Shown: positions 11,501 through 21,865, numbered from the stretch's first letter. The stretch: DNA of 54,986 bases from Nemertoderma westbladi (GCA_032718475.1 JAUCBJ010005442.1:1-54986); one strand, 5' to 3'. Notes: generated by a model from the sequence alone, not told the origin. Numbers and translations: made by a program.

Positions 11501-12884
11501 GATTGACAGGTGTGAAATTAAATTAATTCGCCATTACCAACTGCGATATTTCGCGCGCGAATTCACATCTATAAATCAAGGTCAACCAATCAAGTCGTCA
11601 CCAATACTGAGTTGGAGTCCGATTATTTATAATGGCTTAATTTGTCATAAATCTCGGCTTCAAAACATTGACTTTCACACAAACTTTAGATACCCAATAA
11701 TAATACCGCAGCATCACGAACTACAACGTGCAATGATACTGGACGCACATTTACATCTGAAACACGCTGGAAGACACCACTGTCTTTCCTACTTACGTAC
11801 AAGATTTGTATTAATTAGACCCAGTAAAGCATTAAGTTCAGTGACACATACGTGTATTATTTGTAAAAAGGTACACTCTAGAATAGGTACCCAAGAAATG
11901 AGTGAACTTCCACAAGCACGACTTCAAGCATTCAGACCACCTTTTACAGAGACTGGAATTGATTGCTTTGGTCCCATACATACGAAACGTGGACGTATAC
12001 TAGTAAAACGCTGGGGACTGATTTTCACATGTATGTCCAGTAGGGCAGTTCATATTGAACGTGTGATGGATCTTTCCACCAACGCGTTTATACTAGCATT
12101 GCGGCGATTTATCGCTAGACGCGGACTAGTAAAATGCTTGTACTCAGACCAAGGGACAAACTTTGTTGGTGCTCGAAATGAGATTGCTAGAGCCTTTAAG
12201 AAATTAGATCATGATCAAATCTCGAACGAACTACAACCTCACAAGATTGTTTGGAAGTTTAATCCTCCAGATAGTCCATGGAGAGGCGGAGTCTGGGAGA
12301 GATTGATTAGATCTATCAAAACAGCCATGGCAAAGGTCATTCCAGTAAACCACATATTGACAGACGACCAACTGACAACACTGTTTGTTGAAATCGAGGC
12401 AATACTAAATACTAGACCAATAGTATTAGTACCCGATGACAAACAATCCCAATTTGCTTTAACACCGGCACACCTGCTAATGCAGGCACCGACGACATTA
12501 ACGCCTATTTCTATTCCAATGGAAGGCGATAGCTACGGTAGAAAAGCGTGGAAAATCACGCAACTACTGGCTAACAAATTCTGGGAAATATGGCAAAACC
12601 ATTATTTGCCCTCTATTTCTGCCAGAACAACTTGGTACAATAACACCCGCGCATTAAAGCCGGGAGATCACGTGCTGTTAGCGGAAGTGAATCTAAAAAG
12701 ACGCTTCTGGATAACAGGTGTGATTTTAGCCACACATCCATCTATGGATGGAGTGACAAGAACTGTGACGGTACGGACAATTGACGGTCGTACAGTTGAC
12801 AGACCGACTCAACGTCTCGTACTTCTTGAAGAGACTCGTAACGAGTCCGGAGATTACAAATCTCCAACTAATATTAGTAAATAA
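8559..12884 (+). CDS. Element 2 pol: reverse transcriptase, RNase H region, integrase
   Basis: 1441 residues from ATG 8559, and open upstream to the TAG. The RT has VRVVNDCAA, the first catalytic Asp in FTYDVEAMFH (Asp 199) and YVDD at 278-281. A Pao-type region follows (KVLGLFWDPNTDNF), then an RNase H-like segment (HCFSDASDNGFG, with a later TDA and an NPAD-type end). Residues about 620-820 are a Lys-rich stretch and PDxx repeats. The integrase has an H/C zinc-binding region (ending CIICKK) and a core with Asp 1135 (TGIDCF), Asp 1197 (YSDQGTNF) and Glu 1247 (GVWERL). A DUF5641-type C terminus ends the protein. All catalytic residues I could check are present. It would copy the RNA and insert the DNA. 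Confidence 0.93.
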   Translation: MPVDIDDDALRNHQVEQAALDKELTEKTIRWLEQDTAEPGSYEPCMSEQEKQSLKIMEDTIHQTKDGHYEVGMLWHSQSPKLINNYLLALRRLHSIRQRLLKDEKAHLQYNTQMETYLTKGYAIRMTNPEIVTDQTYYLPHHFVRHPDKPDKVRVVNDCAALFEGMSLNSELMDGPNMNNYLMGVIMCFRQRQVAFTYDVEAMFHQVRALERDRDSLRFLWYPEGDLSLPPATYQMQVRVFGARDSPNCTMYALKQAARDQKHIYDPEIIKIVERDFYVDDGLQSCDTVERAITVAHQLRDCLAGGGFNLTKFASNSAELVDSFGTTERGGGDIDLEFEPLPTTKVLGLFWDPNTDNFRVKVRLDSQENTLTKRSCLSKLSRLFDPLGFISPIILQARIFMRSIWKDGLTWDEPISSDQVDLWKTWEAELSSLEDYSIPRVYFPLQTTFPDNLELHCFSDASDNGFGVAAYLRRQVDSEEFDVSLITSKAKTMPTKYMTTPRAELQAATLSTTIVNLIQTELQSSLQIFYWTDATLVLFYINNDTLEFKTFVANRRAEILDRSIKEDWRHCPGPQNPADIASRGMMPEEFCKPENKEFWQHGPRFLQGSIQHWPPLYNNKSNTIPKDAEIKKPKKGKAKKKTTAAKLKKRPKAKWKDITSKVKNGRLASLSTPDTLPDGQPDTLPDISPDGQPDTLPDGQTDTLLDGQPDILPDMSQNVLPDTSDILTNRKAAVSLLERPSIDKQPDTLPDISPDTLLDGQPDVLPDTSLDISPDVPRNILPDMSQNVLPDTSNILTNSKAAVSLLERPCIDKLPILTHLSNHKHGETSCITDVGSTYVNVNTGVTLRSRDIPNLQPMVRRRKISLPKPTDPIEFKPPLTIDLQSTDNQGKKTKKDKLLVDPDGSTVNKGILTGGPVGPSSKSKPSKFFDLPDDVTNTYVDRIVNLTDSWTNACRKLAWIVRFVQYVKGKRDFTRRLTLAEIDRCEIKLIRHYQLRYFAREFTSINQGQPIKSSPILSWSPIIYNGLICHKSRLQNIDFHTNFRYPIIIPQHHELQRAMILDAHLHLKHAGRHHCLSYLRTRFVLIRPSKALSSVTHTCIICKKVHSRIGTQEMSELPQARLQAFRPPFTETGIDCFGPIHTKRGRILVKRWGLIFTCMSSRAVHIERVMDLSTNAFILALRRFIARRGLVKCLYSDQGTNFVGARNEIARAFKKLDHDQISNELQPHKIVWKFNPPDSPWRGGVWERLIRSIKTAMAKVIPVNHILTDDQLTTLFVEIEAILNTRPIVLVPDDKQSQFALTPAHLLMQAPTTLTPISIPMEGDSYGRKAWKITQLLANKFWEIWQNHYLPSISARTTWYNNTRALKPGDHVLLAEVNLKRRFWITGVILATHPSMDGVTRTVTVRTIDGRTVDRPTQRLVLLEETRNESGDYKSPTNISK
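10551..10570 (+). repeat. P20 palindrome, copy 5
   Basis: GGAAGACTTGCGAGCCTTTC in pol, read as G-R-L-A-S-L-S, immediately before the PDxx repeats. Confidence 0.9.
10573..11006 (+). repeat. 12-bp PDxx repeats and a 210-bp duplication inside pol
   Basis: Tandem ccagacNNNNNN units encode PDTL, PDGQ, PDIS and similar tetrapeptides. Two longer segments (about 10697-10796 and 10907-11006) are copies of each other at 210 bases spacing and include the residues KAAVSLLERP. The tract lies between the RNase H and integrase domains, so it looks like an expandable linker. Element 3 has its own PDxx tract at the matching place. Confidence 0.85.
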
Positions 12885-12938
12885 TTAGGAGTTTACAAAT
12901 AGATTTCCACGTACCTGTACACCGTAGTAAGGACAGCG

Positions 12939-13034
12939 GTAGAATTCCATTGTCTTTATATGTGAACATTGAGGGTGGTACCCTTATGTGTCACATAGGA
13001 GCGGGATTTGTAGGTATAAGAAATGGAATTCTAC
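12939..13034 (+). promoter_or_regulatory. Conserved folded block downstream of pol
   Basis: Outer 13-base arms GTAGAATTCCATT (12939-12951) and AATGGAATTCTAC (13022-13034) are perfectly complementary. Inside lie TATGTGA/TCACATA (12959-12965 with 12991-12997) and AGGGT/ACCCT (12972-12976 with 12980-12984). The counterpart in element 3 (31637-31733) keeps all three stems, the outer one by a paired change. Confidence 0.75.
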
Positions 13035-13168
13035 TTGGAACTCACAATATTGAGACATTTTCGAAATTTTAGACAATCCATTTGGATTTGAAAAATTTTT
13101 AAAAATTTCTCCAGTGAATAGATTTCAGGGTACAGTCGGGTGGAACTTAAAATTAGAGAAACAAGAGA

Positions 13169-13188
13169 GGAAGACTTGCGAGCCTTTC
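13169..13188 (+). repeat. P20 palindrome, copy 6
   Basis: GGAAGACTTGCGAGCCTTTC in the pol-ORF3 spacer. Matches the element 3 copy at 29806. Confidence 0.88.
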
Positions 13189-13545
13189 TTAAAATTTTAA
13201 TTAAATTTTACACGGTCTTGTTTCAATAAGTTACGCCAATAAATAGACTCCCCTATATTTATTACTAATTCTTGACTGCTTATTTTCTGATAATAGTTTG
13301 GGATCAAAAAGTGAGTATTTTAGACTCACAGCCAGTTTAGCCCAAATTCGTTTTTATTTCGGCAAAAATTTTAGATAAGAAGCAGCGTGTCATTAAAGAA
13401 ACCCTAGATCTTAGGCTATGGGTAGGAGGTTAGAGCGTTGTAGAGCCAAAAGGGCAGACGAAAACTCTCACGTCTCCTCACAACTAACAATAAACTCTGT
13501 TGTATTCCCTCTAGTAGTAATGATTATATAACTACACTTCCAATT

Positions 13546-15284
13546 ATGGAGAAAGGGATACAAGGAGAGCCGAGATGGGGATATGATATCCAAGAGGAAG
13601 CAGCAGCACCATTCGAAAGATTTGGAGCCAAGGACTACACTATATTTGGTATAAAGGAATTATCAGAAAGTACAGCGAAACTCGCAAAGACTAAATATGA
13701 CAAACCTTCTACAACTCCGACGCTCAGTGTAATGCCTTTACTCGAGCAGGATTTAGTATATTTCGAGACGTGTATCTTCGCTGTGCGGGATCTCTTATCG
13801 AAAGACCATCTATGTTTACATTGTTACCCTATGAAGGAGAATGTATCGTGGAGATTACGGATGAATCACGGCAGACGCGCGCGCCTATCGGTCACCTTGG
13901 TGATGATTTCGAAGTAACTACTACGATCACTGACGATCCTTTAGAGGAACTTCTTGAGATAGAAAGGAACCTCCCGAAGAAATCTCAGACGGAGATTCGA
14001 CAACTTGAAGCAACAGATGCTATAGTTTGTATACAACCCTCAGAAACCTACCAACCCATAGATCCAGATGATTACGATTATAGGGTGGGAGGAAGCGCTC
14101 GACCAATTGGAGATCTTATATACGAACGAGTGTGGTACCCTGCCAATATGATGTGTGGTAAATGTGGCGTCGCTGGACATCATTCGACCAAGTGCAGTGG
14201 AAAGCACATTACTACGACTCAGCTAATCTGTGGATGGTGTGGAGATCAAGGGTCTCATACCTTTTATACTTGCTGGAGATTTATGGCTCAATGTACTTAT
14301 TGCAATATAAAAGGGCATCAAGCATCTGAATGCCAACTAAGAGACATACCCTATGAACACGAATCTGTAAAACTCGTGAGAAAATTATTCGATGAGTGGG
14401 AAGATTTAGCCGACGAACATGTATTGGCACAAAGAAGACGATTTCCGATGAGGGCGCATCTTGGATTTTGGGCGGTAAATCCCCAAACGATGATGTCGGA
14501 AGGATACATCTCCGCTATGCCCCAATATGACGAACTTATCGAGGTAGTCGATATTTTGCCCCACGACAGTGGATTCCGAGTAGTGCGCGAGTATCTGTTA
14601 CAGATTCACCCGGATAACAAAAACACGTGGAATTTTCAGAAAGTCGTTAATCGCATCACGTATGGTGAATTCGATCGTTTCCGAACTGAAAAGCGGAATA
14701 AAGGAGCTTGGTTAACCGTCGCATGGGCGTACCGAGCCGCGTTTTACCACAAACGTATACGAGCGAGCGTATTCGAGGAAGAGGAGGTCCTAGAGGCGAC
14801 AAATATACCAGCCACTCCGGTTGCGCCGTCTGCACGTCACCCTCGGGAGGACGGACAGGGTAGGATCATACGGGTCCAGAAAGTGGGCCAACAATTAAAG
14901 AAGTCTATTAATATAGAAGAACGCAAGGGAGTTGAGCCGACTATTCGAATTACTCGGGATACGGTATCGCTTCCTAGAGAACCAATAGGAGGATCGGGAC
15001 ATACACCAGCTGATCAGAAGGGGGCGCAAGCTACTCTTGGGTCTGCGTCGTCCGCTTCCCGCGCGTTCCCAGACGTTCTACCAACTGTAGTGACAACTGA
15101 TCGGTCACGAGGAATCGGTCGAGGTTTTGGGATGCCAAATAGACGAATTTGCGAGGAAATAGTCGCACCGTCTCTCAACGTCCAAGCGAAACCAGTGACT
15201 CGCCCCACAAGTCCCATATCGCGAGCAAAGTCACCTGTGCGCAGTTTTCGAGGACGCGGCAGGGCTCGATCAACTAAGCGATAA
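13546..15284 (+). pseudogene. ORF3 of element 2: triple zinc-knuckle protein, frameshifted once
   Basis: The N terminus (13546 to about 13700) and the rest (about 13700-15284) are in different frames, with one shift near 13700. The N-terminal part has APFERFGAKDYTIFG and STAKLAK. The middle has three tandem cysteine/histidine knuckles: CGKCGVAGHHSTKC, CGWCGDQGSHTFYTC and CTYCNIKGHQASEC. The C terminus is Arg/Pro/Ser rich and ends SPVRSFRGRGRARSTKR. Element 3 carries a relative with matching N and C termini (27690-28945). It is not a typical env: no membrane segment or signal peptide is evident. A nucleic-acid-binding accessory protein is the natural inference. The shift could be a sequencing error, a recent mutation or programmed. 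Confidence 0.75.
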
Positions 15285-15304
15285 AAGGGAGGGCAAGGGT
15301 GGAC

Positions 15305-15324
15305 GGAAGACTCGTGAGCCTTTC
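15305..15324 (+). repeat. P20 palindrome, copy 7
   Basis: GGAAGACTCGTGAGCCTTTC, 20 bases after the ORF3 stop. Confidence 0.88.
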
Positions 15325-15395
15325 TTGTGAATTTGTGATTTATTTGAATTATATGTTTTATATTTAATTAGTAAGTTTTGTATTCTGGAAAACTC

Positions 15396-15480
15396 ATATT
15401 TAGTAAGATTTATATTTAGTAAGATTTATATTTAGTAAGATTTATATTTAGTAAGATTTATATTTAGTAAGAATTTATAT
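15396..15480 (+). repeat. 16-bp tandem repeat
   Basis: About five units of atttatatttagtaag in the 3' region of element 2. Confidence 0.85.
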
Positions 15481-15610
15481 TTGCAAGATTTATATTTTAT
15501 ATTTGTGATTATTCCGAACTTATGCAATTTATATTGTTCCGAATACTATGCAATTTATATCTTATAAAGCAGTATTTGTATTTACAGTGAAATAGAAAGT
15601 AAGAGTAGAT

Positions 15611-15630
15611 GGAAGACTCGTGGGCCTTTC
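15611..15630 (+). repeat. P20 palindrome, copy 8
   Basis: GGAAGACTCGTGGGCCTTTC in 3' untranslated DNA. Changed bases remain paired as G-U. Confidence 0.88.
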
Positions 15631-15807
15631 TTATAGTTTCATTTGTAAAGTGTTATATTTTGTATTTAGAAAGTTTTATAGTTAGAAAGTTTTGTGCTTG
15701 GAAAGACTCATATTTGTAATTATTCCGAACTTATGCAATCTACATTTAGGCACGAAAGTATTTGTAATTATTTGAATTTATGCAATATTTGAGATGCAAT
15801 AGTAGGT

Positions 15808-15827
15808 GGAAGACTCGCGAGCCTTTC
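15808..15827 (+). repeat. P20 palindrome, copy 9
   Basis: GGAAGACTCGCGAGCCTTTC in 3' untranslated DNA. Together with copies 7 and 8 it is followed by similar tttctt(a/g)t-rich sequence. Confidence 0.88.
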
Positions 15828-16122
15828 TTATGATTTTGATTTATTTGTATTTGTAATTGTTTGAATTTATGCAATATTGAGATGCAATAGATTTATATTG
15901 GTGAATTTAGTTTAGATTTATATTGTACTTACTTAGTAAAGCCTTAAATACGTAAAGTTTGAATTTGTAATCATTTTGTATCGAATCATTATGTAGAAAG
16001 GAAGTATTGTTTGAAATTTAATTATAAATATGTAAGTACGCCCTAAGTATTCTATAGTTTGATTGATTATTGGTGAAAACCGTATATTTTATGCACGATA
16101 ATATCCTGTTTTCATGGAGCGG

Positions 16123-18028
16123 TATAGAATTATATTCCCTAAATGCCGTGGATTTTCAAAATTTTTATTTTATTCGAATTAACTTTGTAAAAGATTACTT
16201 TGAGTCCTCATTTGTATTTATTATATCTATTGTACGACATTTAGTCAAGTGGTTCAGTAGCTCAGTCGGTAGAGCGTTGGAAATTATATGGGTAGTAGGT
16301 ATTGAGTTCGAATCCTAATAAGTGCGAATTATTTTTTGTACAGAATTTCAACTCATTTAAATTGACCGCTACAAATTAAATTGTATTTGTCTGTACCTAG
16401 ATTAACCAATGAGACTGCAGTTATTAGATTGTAACCAATGTCGTGCAAGTTATATATTAGCTGGACCAATGGTTATCTTTAAAAAACCCAATATAATTAT
16501 AGAATGTTCTCGATTGATTGCAGCACAAATTTGGTATAAAAGGTGCGATTTCGTTCATTAGTTCACTTCAGTCAATCTTTCAATCTATTCTGAGTTATCT
16601 GATATTTGTTTATTCTGTCATTAGTTTTCAGATTACATTTTGTATTATTATCTGCAATAAATTCAGAAATACCGCTACCTGCCTTTTCTTTTCACCATGA
16701 TTCACTACGGTGAACACACTTAGGAACAGGATGGCCGGCTAGAGATCGGGCCTCAGCAATGAACGGGAACATCAAGGGAATGTAGACAGGAGACAACCCG
16801 CAATACCATCTTATTTATTCGCCCATCGCCTGAAAGGTTAGACAGCGTTCGATGCCTTGCTACCTAAGCGTAAGACCAAAGATCAAAGGTAGAAGTAGTG
16901 ACACGCTGTACGCCTAAAATTACAACTAGGGACTGTACTGTCTTAATTCAGGAAAAAACCGCAGTAGACCTTCATATTCCTACGGGGGGGGGGGGGGGGG
17001 GGGGGAGGGAGAGAGCAGGCAGATACTAGTACGCAGATAGGACGTAGGCACACCGGTATGAAGCATACACATTGGTAGGGTGCAGCAAACTGTACGCCTA
17101 ACTCTTGCTAAGTGCAGGTGCGTTTGCGACTATTTGTAGTACAACGGTGTCCATTGCATTAGAACTTGTAGGCTAGGAGGGTTGCTGTGTTTCACCTGAA
17201 TTAGGATTGTACCGTTCAGGCGGTAGGGCAGTTTACGACTAGGCGCAAATAAATTGAGGCTATTAGGGATATACTAACATCTACCGTGTCCCCGCCAACG
17301 TCCTGATAGGAAGTTACCCAGCCTACCTAGGTGACTAAAATTCTAGATAAGAGCCAGGATAGCTATTAGTAACTGTACGCCTACAGTAGTAAACTAACAC
17401 ATTTCTTCTTAGTATTAGGGACCTGGTAAATTAAAATTGCCGAATTCTGGGCGTAGCATTAACCTTATACCTGAATTTGAGTCCTGGAAATACGCAAGAG
17501 GGGAAGGAACCTTATCATTTGTGAGTATTGGACCTACAAGTTACAAAATTAGAATATTTGTAAAATGCACACCGTACCCAGTAATTATATATATGAAGGA
17601 GCAAAACTGCTTTGACCGTTCAGAATTAACACACGCGCGTTAGAAATTATTTACACCTCAAAATATATAAAATTAACTTTCGTCCTTACTGCGCTTTGCC
17701 CACTAGTTAGACATCTCCAAATCTCTGCCTCTGTACCTAGCTAGCGTCCCTTTCGCCCAACCATATAAATCACACCGCGGCAAAGTATACGAGCCCCTTA
17801 GTCCGTCAGTGAGTCAGCCTGATTTTAGGATTCGCTGCGCGGGATTTTGTTTTATCGAAGTTTGTCTGCTCGTAGACTGTTTTCTGCCTCACCGGTTATA
17901 AGAGATCGATACTGCAATATATTCGCTTACTTAGAGTTTACTGTTTTGGTGAGAAGGTCGGATTTATGATTTGATTCACAAACTTTACAGTAAGATATTG
18001 CAGGTATTGTTACTGTCTCTTCCAAATA
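16123..18028 (+). repeat. Element 2 right (3') LTR
   Basis: Copy of 1444-3343 with the G-run expanded to 22 (16984-17005), a tRNA-like segment at 16251-16323 and a TATA box at 17763-17770. It ends ...ccaaata and is followed by tagac. Confidence 0.9.
16251..16323 (+). other. tRNA-like sequence in the right LTR
   Basis: Same A and B boxes as 1572-1644 with one base different between them (gggtag for gcgtag). Confidence 0.5.
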
Positions 18029-18033
18029 TAGAC
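18029..18033. repeat. Target-site duplication of element 2, right copy
   Basis: tagac, matching 1439-1443. Confidence 0.85.
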
Positions 18034-18266
18034 TTCAACTCTATTTGGATTTCCTCGGCGTCCTGGAAGCTAGAAACGGCTCTCGCCACTTCCTCGTCGA
18101 TATACGATAATGTGGACGCAGTGTCCAACATCACATATATTCGCTTCGATCCCTTATCTCCAGTAAGTTTCACCGGAATCACGCTAAATATTTCCGACGT
18201 GGCCGATGATAAATACGTCCGCGCGCTTGTCGATGAACTATCCGCAGTGAAACCTTGGCAGTTCAC
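18029..18266 (-). pseudogene. Element 1 protease, N-terminal half
   Basis: Reads FSVIPVKLTGDKGSKRIY then the retropepsin Asp in MLDTAS, and stops where element 2 is inserted. It overlaps the end of the gag frame (18263) in a different frame, so at least one frameshift separates gag from protease. The remainder is at 1-1443. Confidence 0.85.
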
Positions 18267-20707
18267 CTCTCTTGCGCCGACTTGCCCTCCTCGTCCGACA
18301 AACCTGGTTGGTAACCATCATCCTGAATGCCGGTGTACGTATTCCTTCTTATCGATACGGGTTCTTTGCTCCCCTTCCTGTGAGGATTTCGCTGTAAGTA
18401 ACGGTCCGTTGGGGTGTGGAAATCCGCATGTAGCAACTTGTGATGTAGTCTGCCGCATTCCATGCATCCGTCCTTGCTGTTGGGACACTGCCACCGTACA
18501 TGGCCTGGCGCAAGACATGCCCAACAGGTGTCCAACGTCCGCACTTGAACTCTTCTCTGTTCCGAATTTAATTCTTTGAACCGTCTGCAACTATCTAACT
18601 TATGGTCGTCAGATCTTACCTCCTTTAGTAAACAGTATTGGCAACCTACAAATCCATCCGGCAACTCCTGTTGCTTTAACCTAGGTCTATCTAACCGCTC
18701 ACCTGACCATACTCGCGAGTCTGATCTAAAGGCTGGGGTACTCGAATTATATCTGTCTACTAAGTTATAAGTCACAGTGGTCCTGTCATCGTCAAAACTT
18801 ACCATAGACTTACCGGTAACAGGTTTAGACTCTCTCATATTCTCCTCTGAGAAGTTTGATTTCATCTCTGCTACTGCATCCGTGGCTATCATGTCATGAA
18901 TATGTTGAAGTGTCAATACTTTACCTTGGCCCTCCAACTTATTCTCTAATTTTCGCCATTTCTGTCTGTAACGCATGTTTAAACGTCTTATTACGCTCTT
19001 CAAAACTTCGGCGTGATCACCTTGATGAGGTAGATTCACCGTCTTCAAGATGTCCAATGCGTTCGAAATAGCGTTCGCTAAGTTCAACAGCTCTAACGGA
19101 GTTGTAATCCTTCCGCCCTTACCCAAGTCTTCCACTATCGACTGTGCCATCTTGGTTTTATTCCCGTAGATGTCACTAAGCGTCTTCATTGCTAACTCGA
19201 ATGCTCTTTCATTGCCGACGAAGTTGTCAGCAATGGCTCTAGGTTCTCGATGGAGCATTTGAAGCAAATAGTTGAACTTCTCATTGGGAGTAAAGGTGCT
19301 GTTGGTTAGCTGCTCGTCGACATAGGTTTTAAACGTCCTCCAGTGCTTGTGGTTACCCATAAACTTCTGGGGTTGTTGCGTTGGCAGTCCTTGCCTAGCA
19401 GCAAACTTACCTATGTCCCTGAGGGTTGCGTCGTTCCGGGTTAACAAATGGTTTAGTTCTGCAGGATTGTTAAGTCTGGTCCTTTCCCGGGGATTAAAAC
19501 TTACCTGCTCCGCGTCCGTCCTTCTTTCCTTATAGTTTCGGGACTTCTGACGTCTCATGTCTTCCTCTTCATCACTCGATTCTGTGTCAGTCCTTAGCGC
19601 TCGCAATGGTTTGCGCGCCGAGGCTCTGACCCAGGCCTCCTGATTAAATTTTTCGGCTGAATTTTCGAAATCGGGATTATGGATAGTCGGGACAGGCGTC
19701 CTTACCTGAGGTCTATGTGGTATAGTTTCCTCCGATATACGTACTCGTTGACTAGGCTGGACTTTATCTGACTCAGGCCTGCTAGGATTAGAATTACTTC
19801 TTACCTGGGCTGCTTCCTTTAACCGTACGTTACTAAGCATGTCCGTTATAGGTTGGATGTGCGGCGATATAGCTTGCGCTAAACTGGCACTTAACTCATC
19901 CCTCGTAATAAATTCCTGGCTAGGGTTCTGTTGTATAGTCGGCTCTATCTGAGTAATCCGCTGTCTCTCATATGATCCCTCTTCCGGTTTAACCCGGAAG
20001 TTCTCCGTCGAACTGGGTCGGCGCTCCGTCCGCGTATTCCAAACCCGCGGGTTCGGTTCGCCCAATACTCGGCCTATCGGAGTTTCTCCTCTAAACTCTT
20101 CATTTGCTTGTTCGGTGTATAGTGGTGCGGTGCGATGATACGCTGGATTCTGCGCGATAGGTGAAGCACTAATACCAACTGGTGTGCGACATGTAGAGAA
20201 CGGTTTAGCGATCCGTGTACTCGTAATAGCTGGACCGGGTATAGGAATTCTGGTCGTCGTCGACTCGCGTATGGTCGGAGTTCTCGCTTCCTGTTCGGCC
20301 TTCTGCAGTGCGAACAGTTCTCGCAACTCAGTCCCTACACTCGCCCCACATTCTTCAATCATTCGCATCCCCTTCTCGGCGATTTCATTCGCCTTCCTGG
20401 TCCGTTCTTCGCTCTCTAAACTTAATCTCGCACTTTCCAACTGTGCCAGTTTATGTTCTTCTTCTTCCCTCGCTCGTCTCGCGGCGCTCTCTTCTTCCAC
20501 TCGCGCCTTTTCTTCATACAACGCTTGTCGCTCTTTCTCGATCTCAAGTTCGCGTTCCTTGCGCTCGCGTTCAAGTTCGATTTCGCGTTTCTTCTGTTCG
20601 CGTTCGAGCTGGAGTTCGCGTTCCTTCTGTTCGCGTTCAAGTTCGAGTTCGTGTTCCTTGCGTTCGTGTTCAAGTTGGAGTTCGCGTTCCTTCTGTTCGT
20701 GTTCCGC
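18263..20707 (-). pseudogene. Element 1 gag, central and C-terminal part
   Basis: The open frame runs from just after an in-frame TGA (20708-20710) to 18263. It starts with an 11-residue coiled-coil repeat, then a Pro/Thr-rich stretch, a DUF1759-type domain (LPTQQPQKFMGNHKHWRTF, about 19,300-19,400), and the CCHC knuckle CWACLAPGHVRWQC followed by CMECGRLHH. It matches element 2 gag through the DUF1759 and knuckle regions but is clearly a different family. It is the same frame as the 385-codon piece upstream, so one nonsense codon divides this gag. A frameshift at its end separates it from protease. Confidence 0.85.
20525..20705 (-). repeat. 33-bp tandem repeats coding an 11-residue coiled coil
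   Basis: About five units of the type ELELEREQKER. Charged hendecad repeats suit a long helical coiled coil. The repeat also opens spurious antisense and alternate frames. Confidence 0.8.
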
Positions 20708-21865
20708 TCACTCACGCTTACCTCTGTCTTCCAACTCTCGCAACTTTGCGTCTAACTTACGTGTTCGCTCCCTTTCCCGCTCGGCTTCCTTCCGTGCTTC
20801 CGACGCACGCAAAACTTCAGCCTGTTGTTCGTCCAGTCGGCGCCTTCTCTCCTCCGCCGAGTTGTGAGAAACAAGGGATCTAGCACATATAACTTTACCT
20901 CGCGCGTGACTAACCTGGGAATCGCCACTGCCTCTAGATGCGTCGTCGGGCGGAGTCAACGTCCTCTGTTGGATATTCTCCATCGTCGGCAGCACCTGAC
21001 CCGGTACCACCACTCCACTCTGCATCAGCCAGCTGGTAACTTCCCGCTGATAACGGCGCTCCTCCTTATCTTGCGTCTCTTCTCGCTCCACTAAATCTCT
21101 CGACTCTGCGTCACTCACCTGAGTTGCCTGCGCGTGTGATGCCCATAGCAGCCAGTTCTCCGTCCTAACTCGTCGGAATTGCTCCGATAACGTGCGGTGC
21201 TCCAACAAGGCTGCTAAAACCCTGTCGTAAATCCTCGTCGCCATGTCGCTCGACTGAGACTCTACTGCCTTCTTTGCTAGGACTGCAAGCTCCTCCGTCT
21301 GTTTGAATAACGCTGAGTTGTATCCTCTTCTAATCTCTACTAACCCTTCCCTTCCGATGTTCGCTGAGTCTGCTAACATCTTCCTTACCTTGTCCGCCGT
21401 CCTGGTTATATGTCCGGCATGCGCGCGAAGTTTCTTCTTTATCGCGATATCAAGTTCTCTCTCGCTTACCTGACTCACACTTGGTGGACTTGAAGGATTA
21501 TTTCGGGAACTACGGGTACTCCTGACAGCCACTGGGACCACGGCACTTACCATACCCACAGGTCTGGAAACCGGGCTCCGGGCTCTCGCTTCTGCTACAC
21601 TACCCTCCCCATCACTCACCTCTGGTTGGGTTGCTGTACAATCCTTCCTTACAGTAGCGGTAGGGGATCCCAATACTATTATCTGAGGTTGTTCTTCTTC
21701 CTCACTAGTTACTGTCTCGTCCTCCTGTTCACTTACGTCAGCGTCACTCGCTGCGACGTCATAGTCGGCATTGTCGTCAACAGTAATATTAACGCTATCG
21801 TCAGTCGGCGGTCCTGCCGCCGTCTCATAGCTGTCCTCTAGTGCCTCCTTCTCTGAGGCACTCAT
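20708..21865 (-). pseudogene. Element 1 gag, N-terminal part
   Basis: 385 codons from ATG 21865, acidic at the start (MSASEKEALEDSYE), Ser/Arg-rich in the middle, then helical and charged. It ends at TGA 20708-20710 and the same frame continues beyond. Four of the seven GGTRAGT-type sites of this gag are in the 18263-20521 part and three are here (21113, 21545, 21614). No domain is recognised; role as the gag N terminus is from position. Confidence 0.75.

Larger units (their letters stand above)
12885..13545 (+). other. Spacer between pol and ORF3 of element 2
   Basis: Contains the conserved structured block 12939-13034 and a P20 copy at 13169. The block is also part of a short open frame of about 60 codons, but its pattern of change argues for conservation of nucleotides rather than protein. 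Confidence 0.6.
1444..18028 (+). mobile_element. Element 2: complete BEL/Pao LTR retrotransposon, 16.6 kb
   Basis: Two near-identical LTRs (1444-3343 and 16123-18028) enclose a leader, gag-protease, pol, a third ORF and a repeat-rich 3' region. Both sides carry tagac. The insertion interrupts element 1 in the opposite orientation. The LTRs differ by roughly a dozen substitutions plus the length of one G-run (16 versus 22), so the insertion is young. It is long for a BEL element because of the long LTRs, the ORF3 region and the repeat-filled linkers. LTR ends are TAT...ATA rather than TG...CA. I could not recognise a standard TGG-type primer-binding site right after the left LTR. Confidence 0.9.

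Noticed and set aside
20184-20883. Long antisense ORFs rich in Ser, Phe and Arg
   Set aside because: They mirror the 33-bp coiled-coil repeat of element 1 gag on the other strand.
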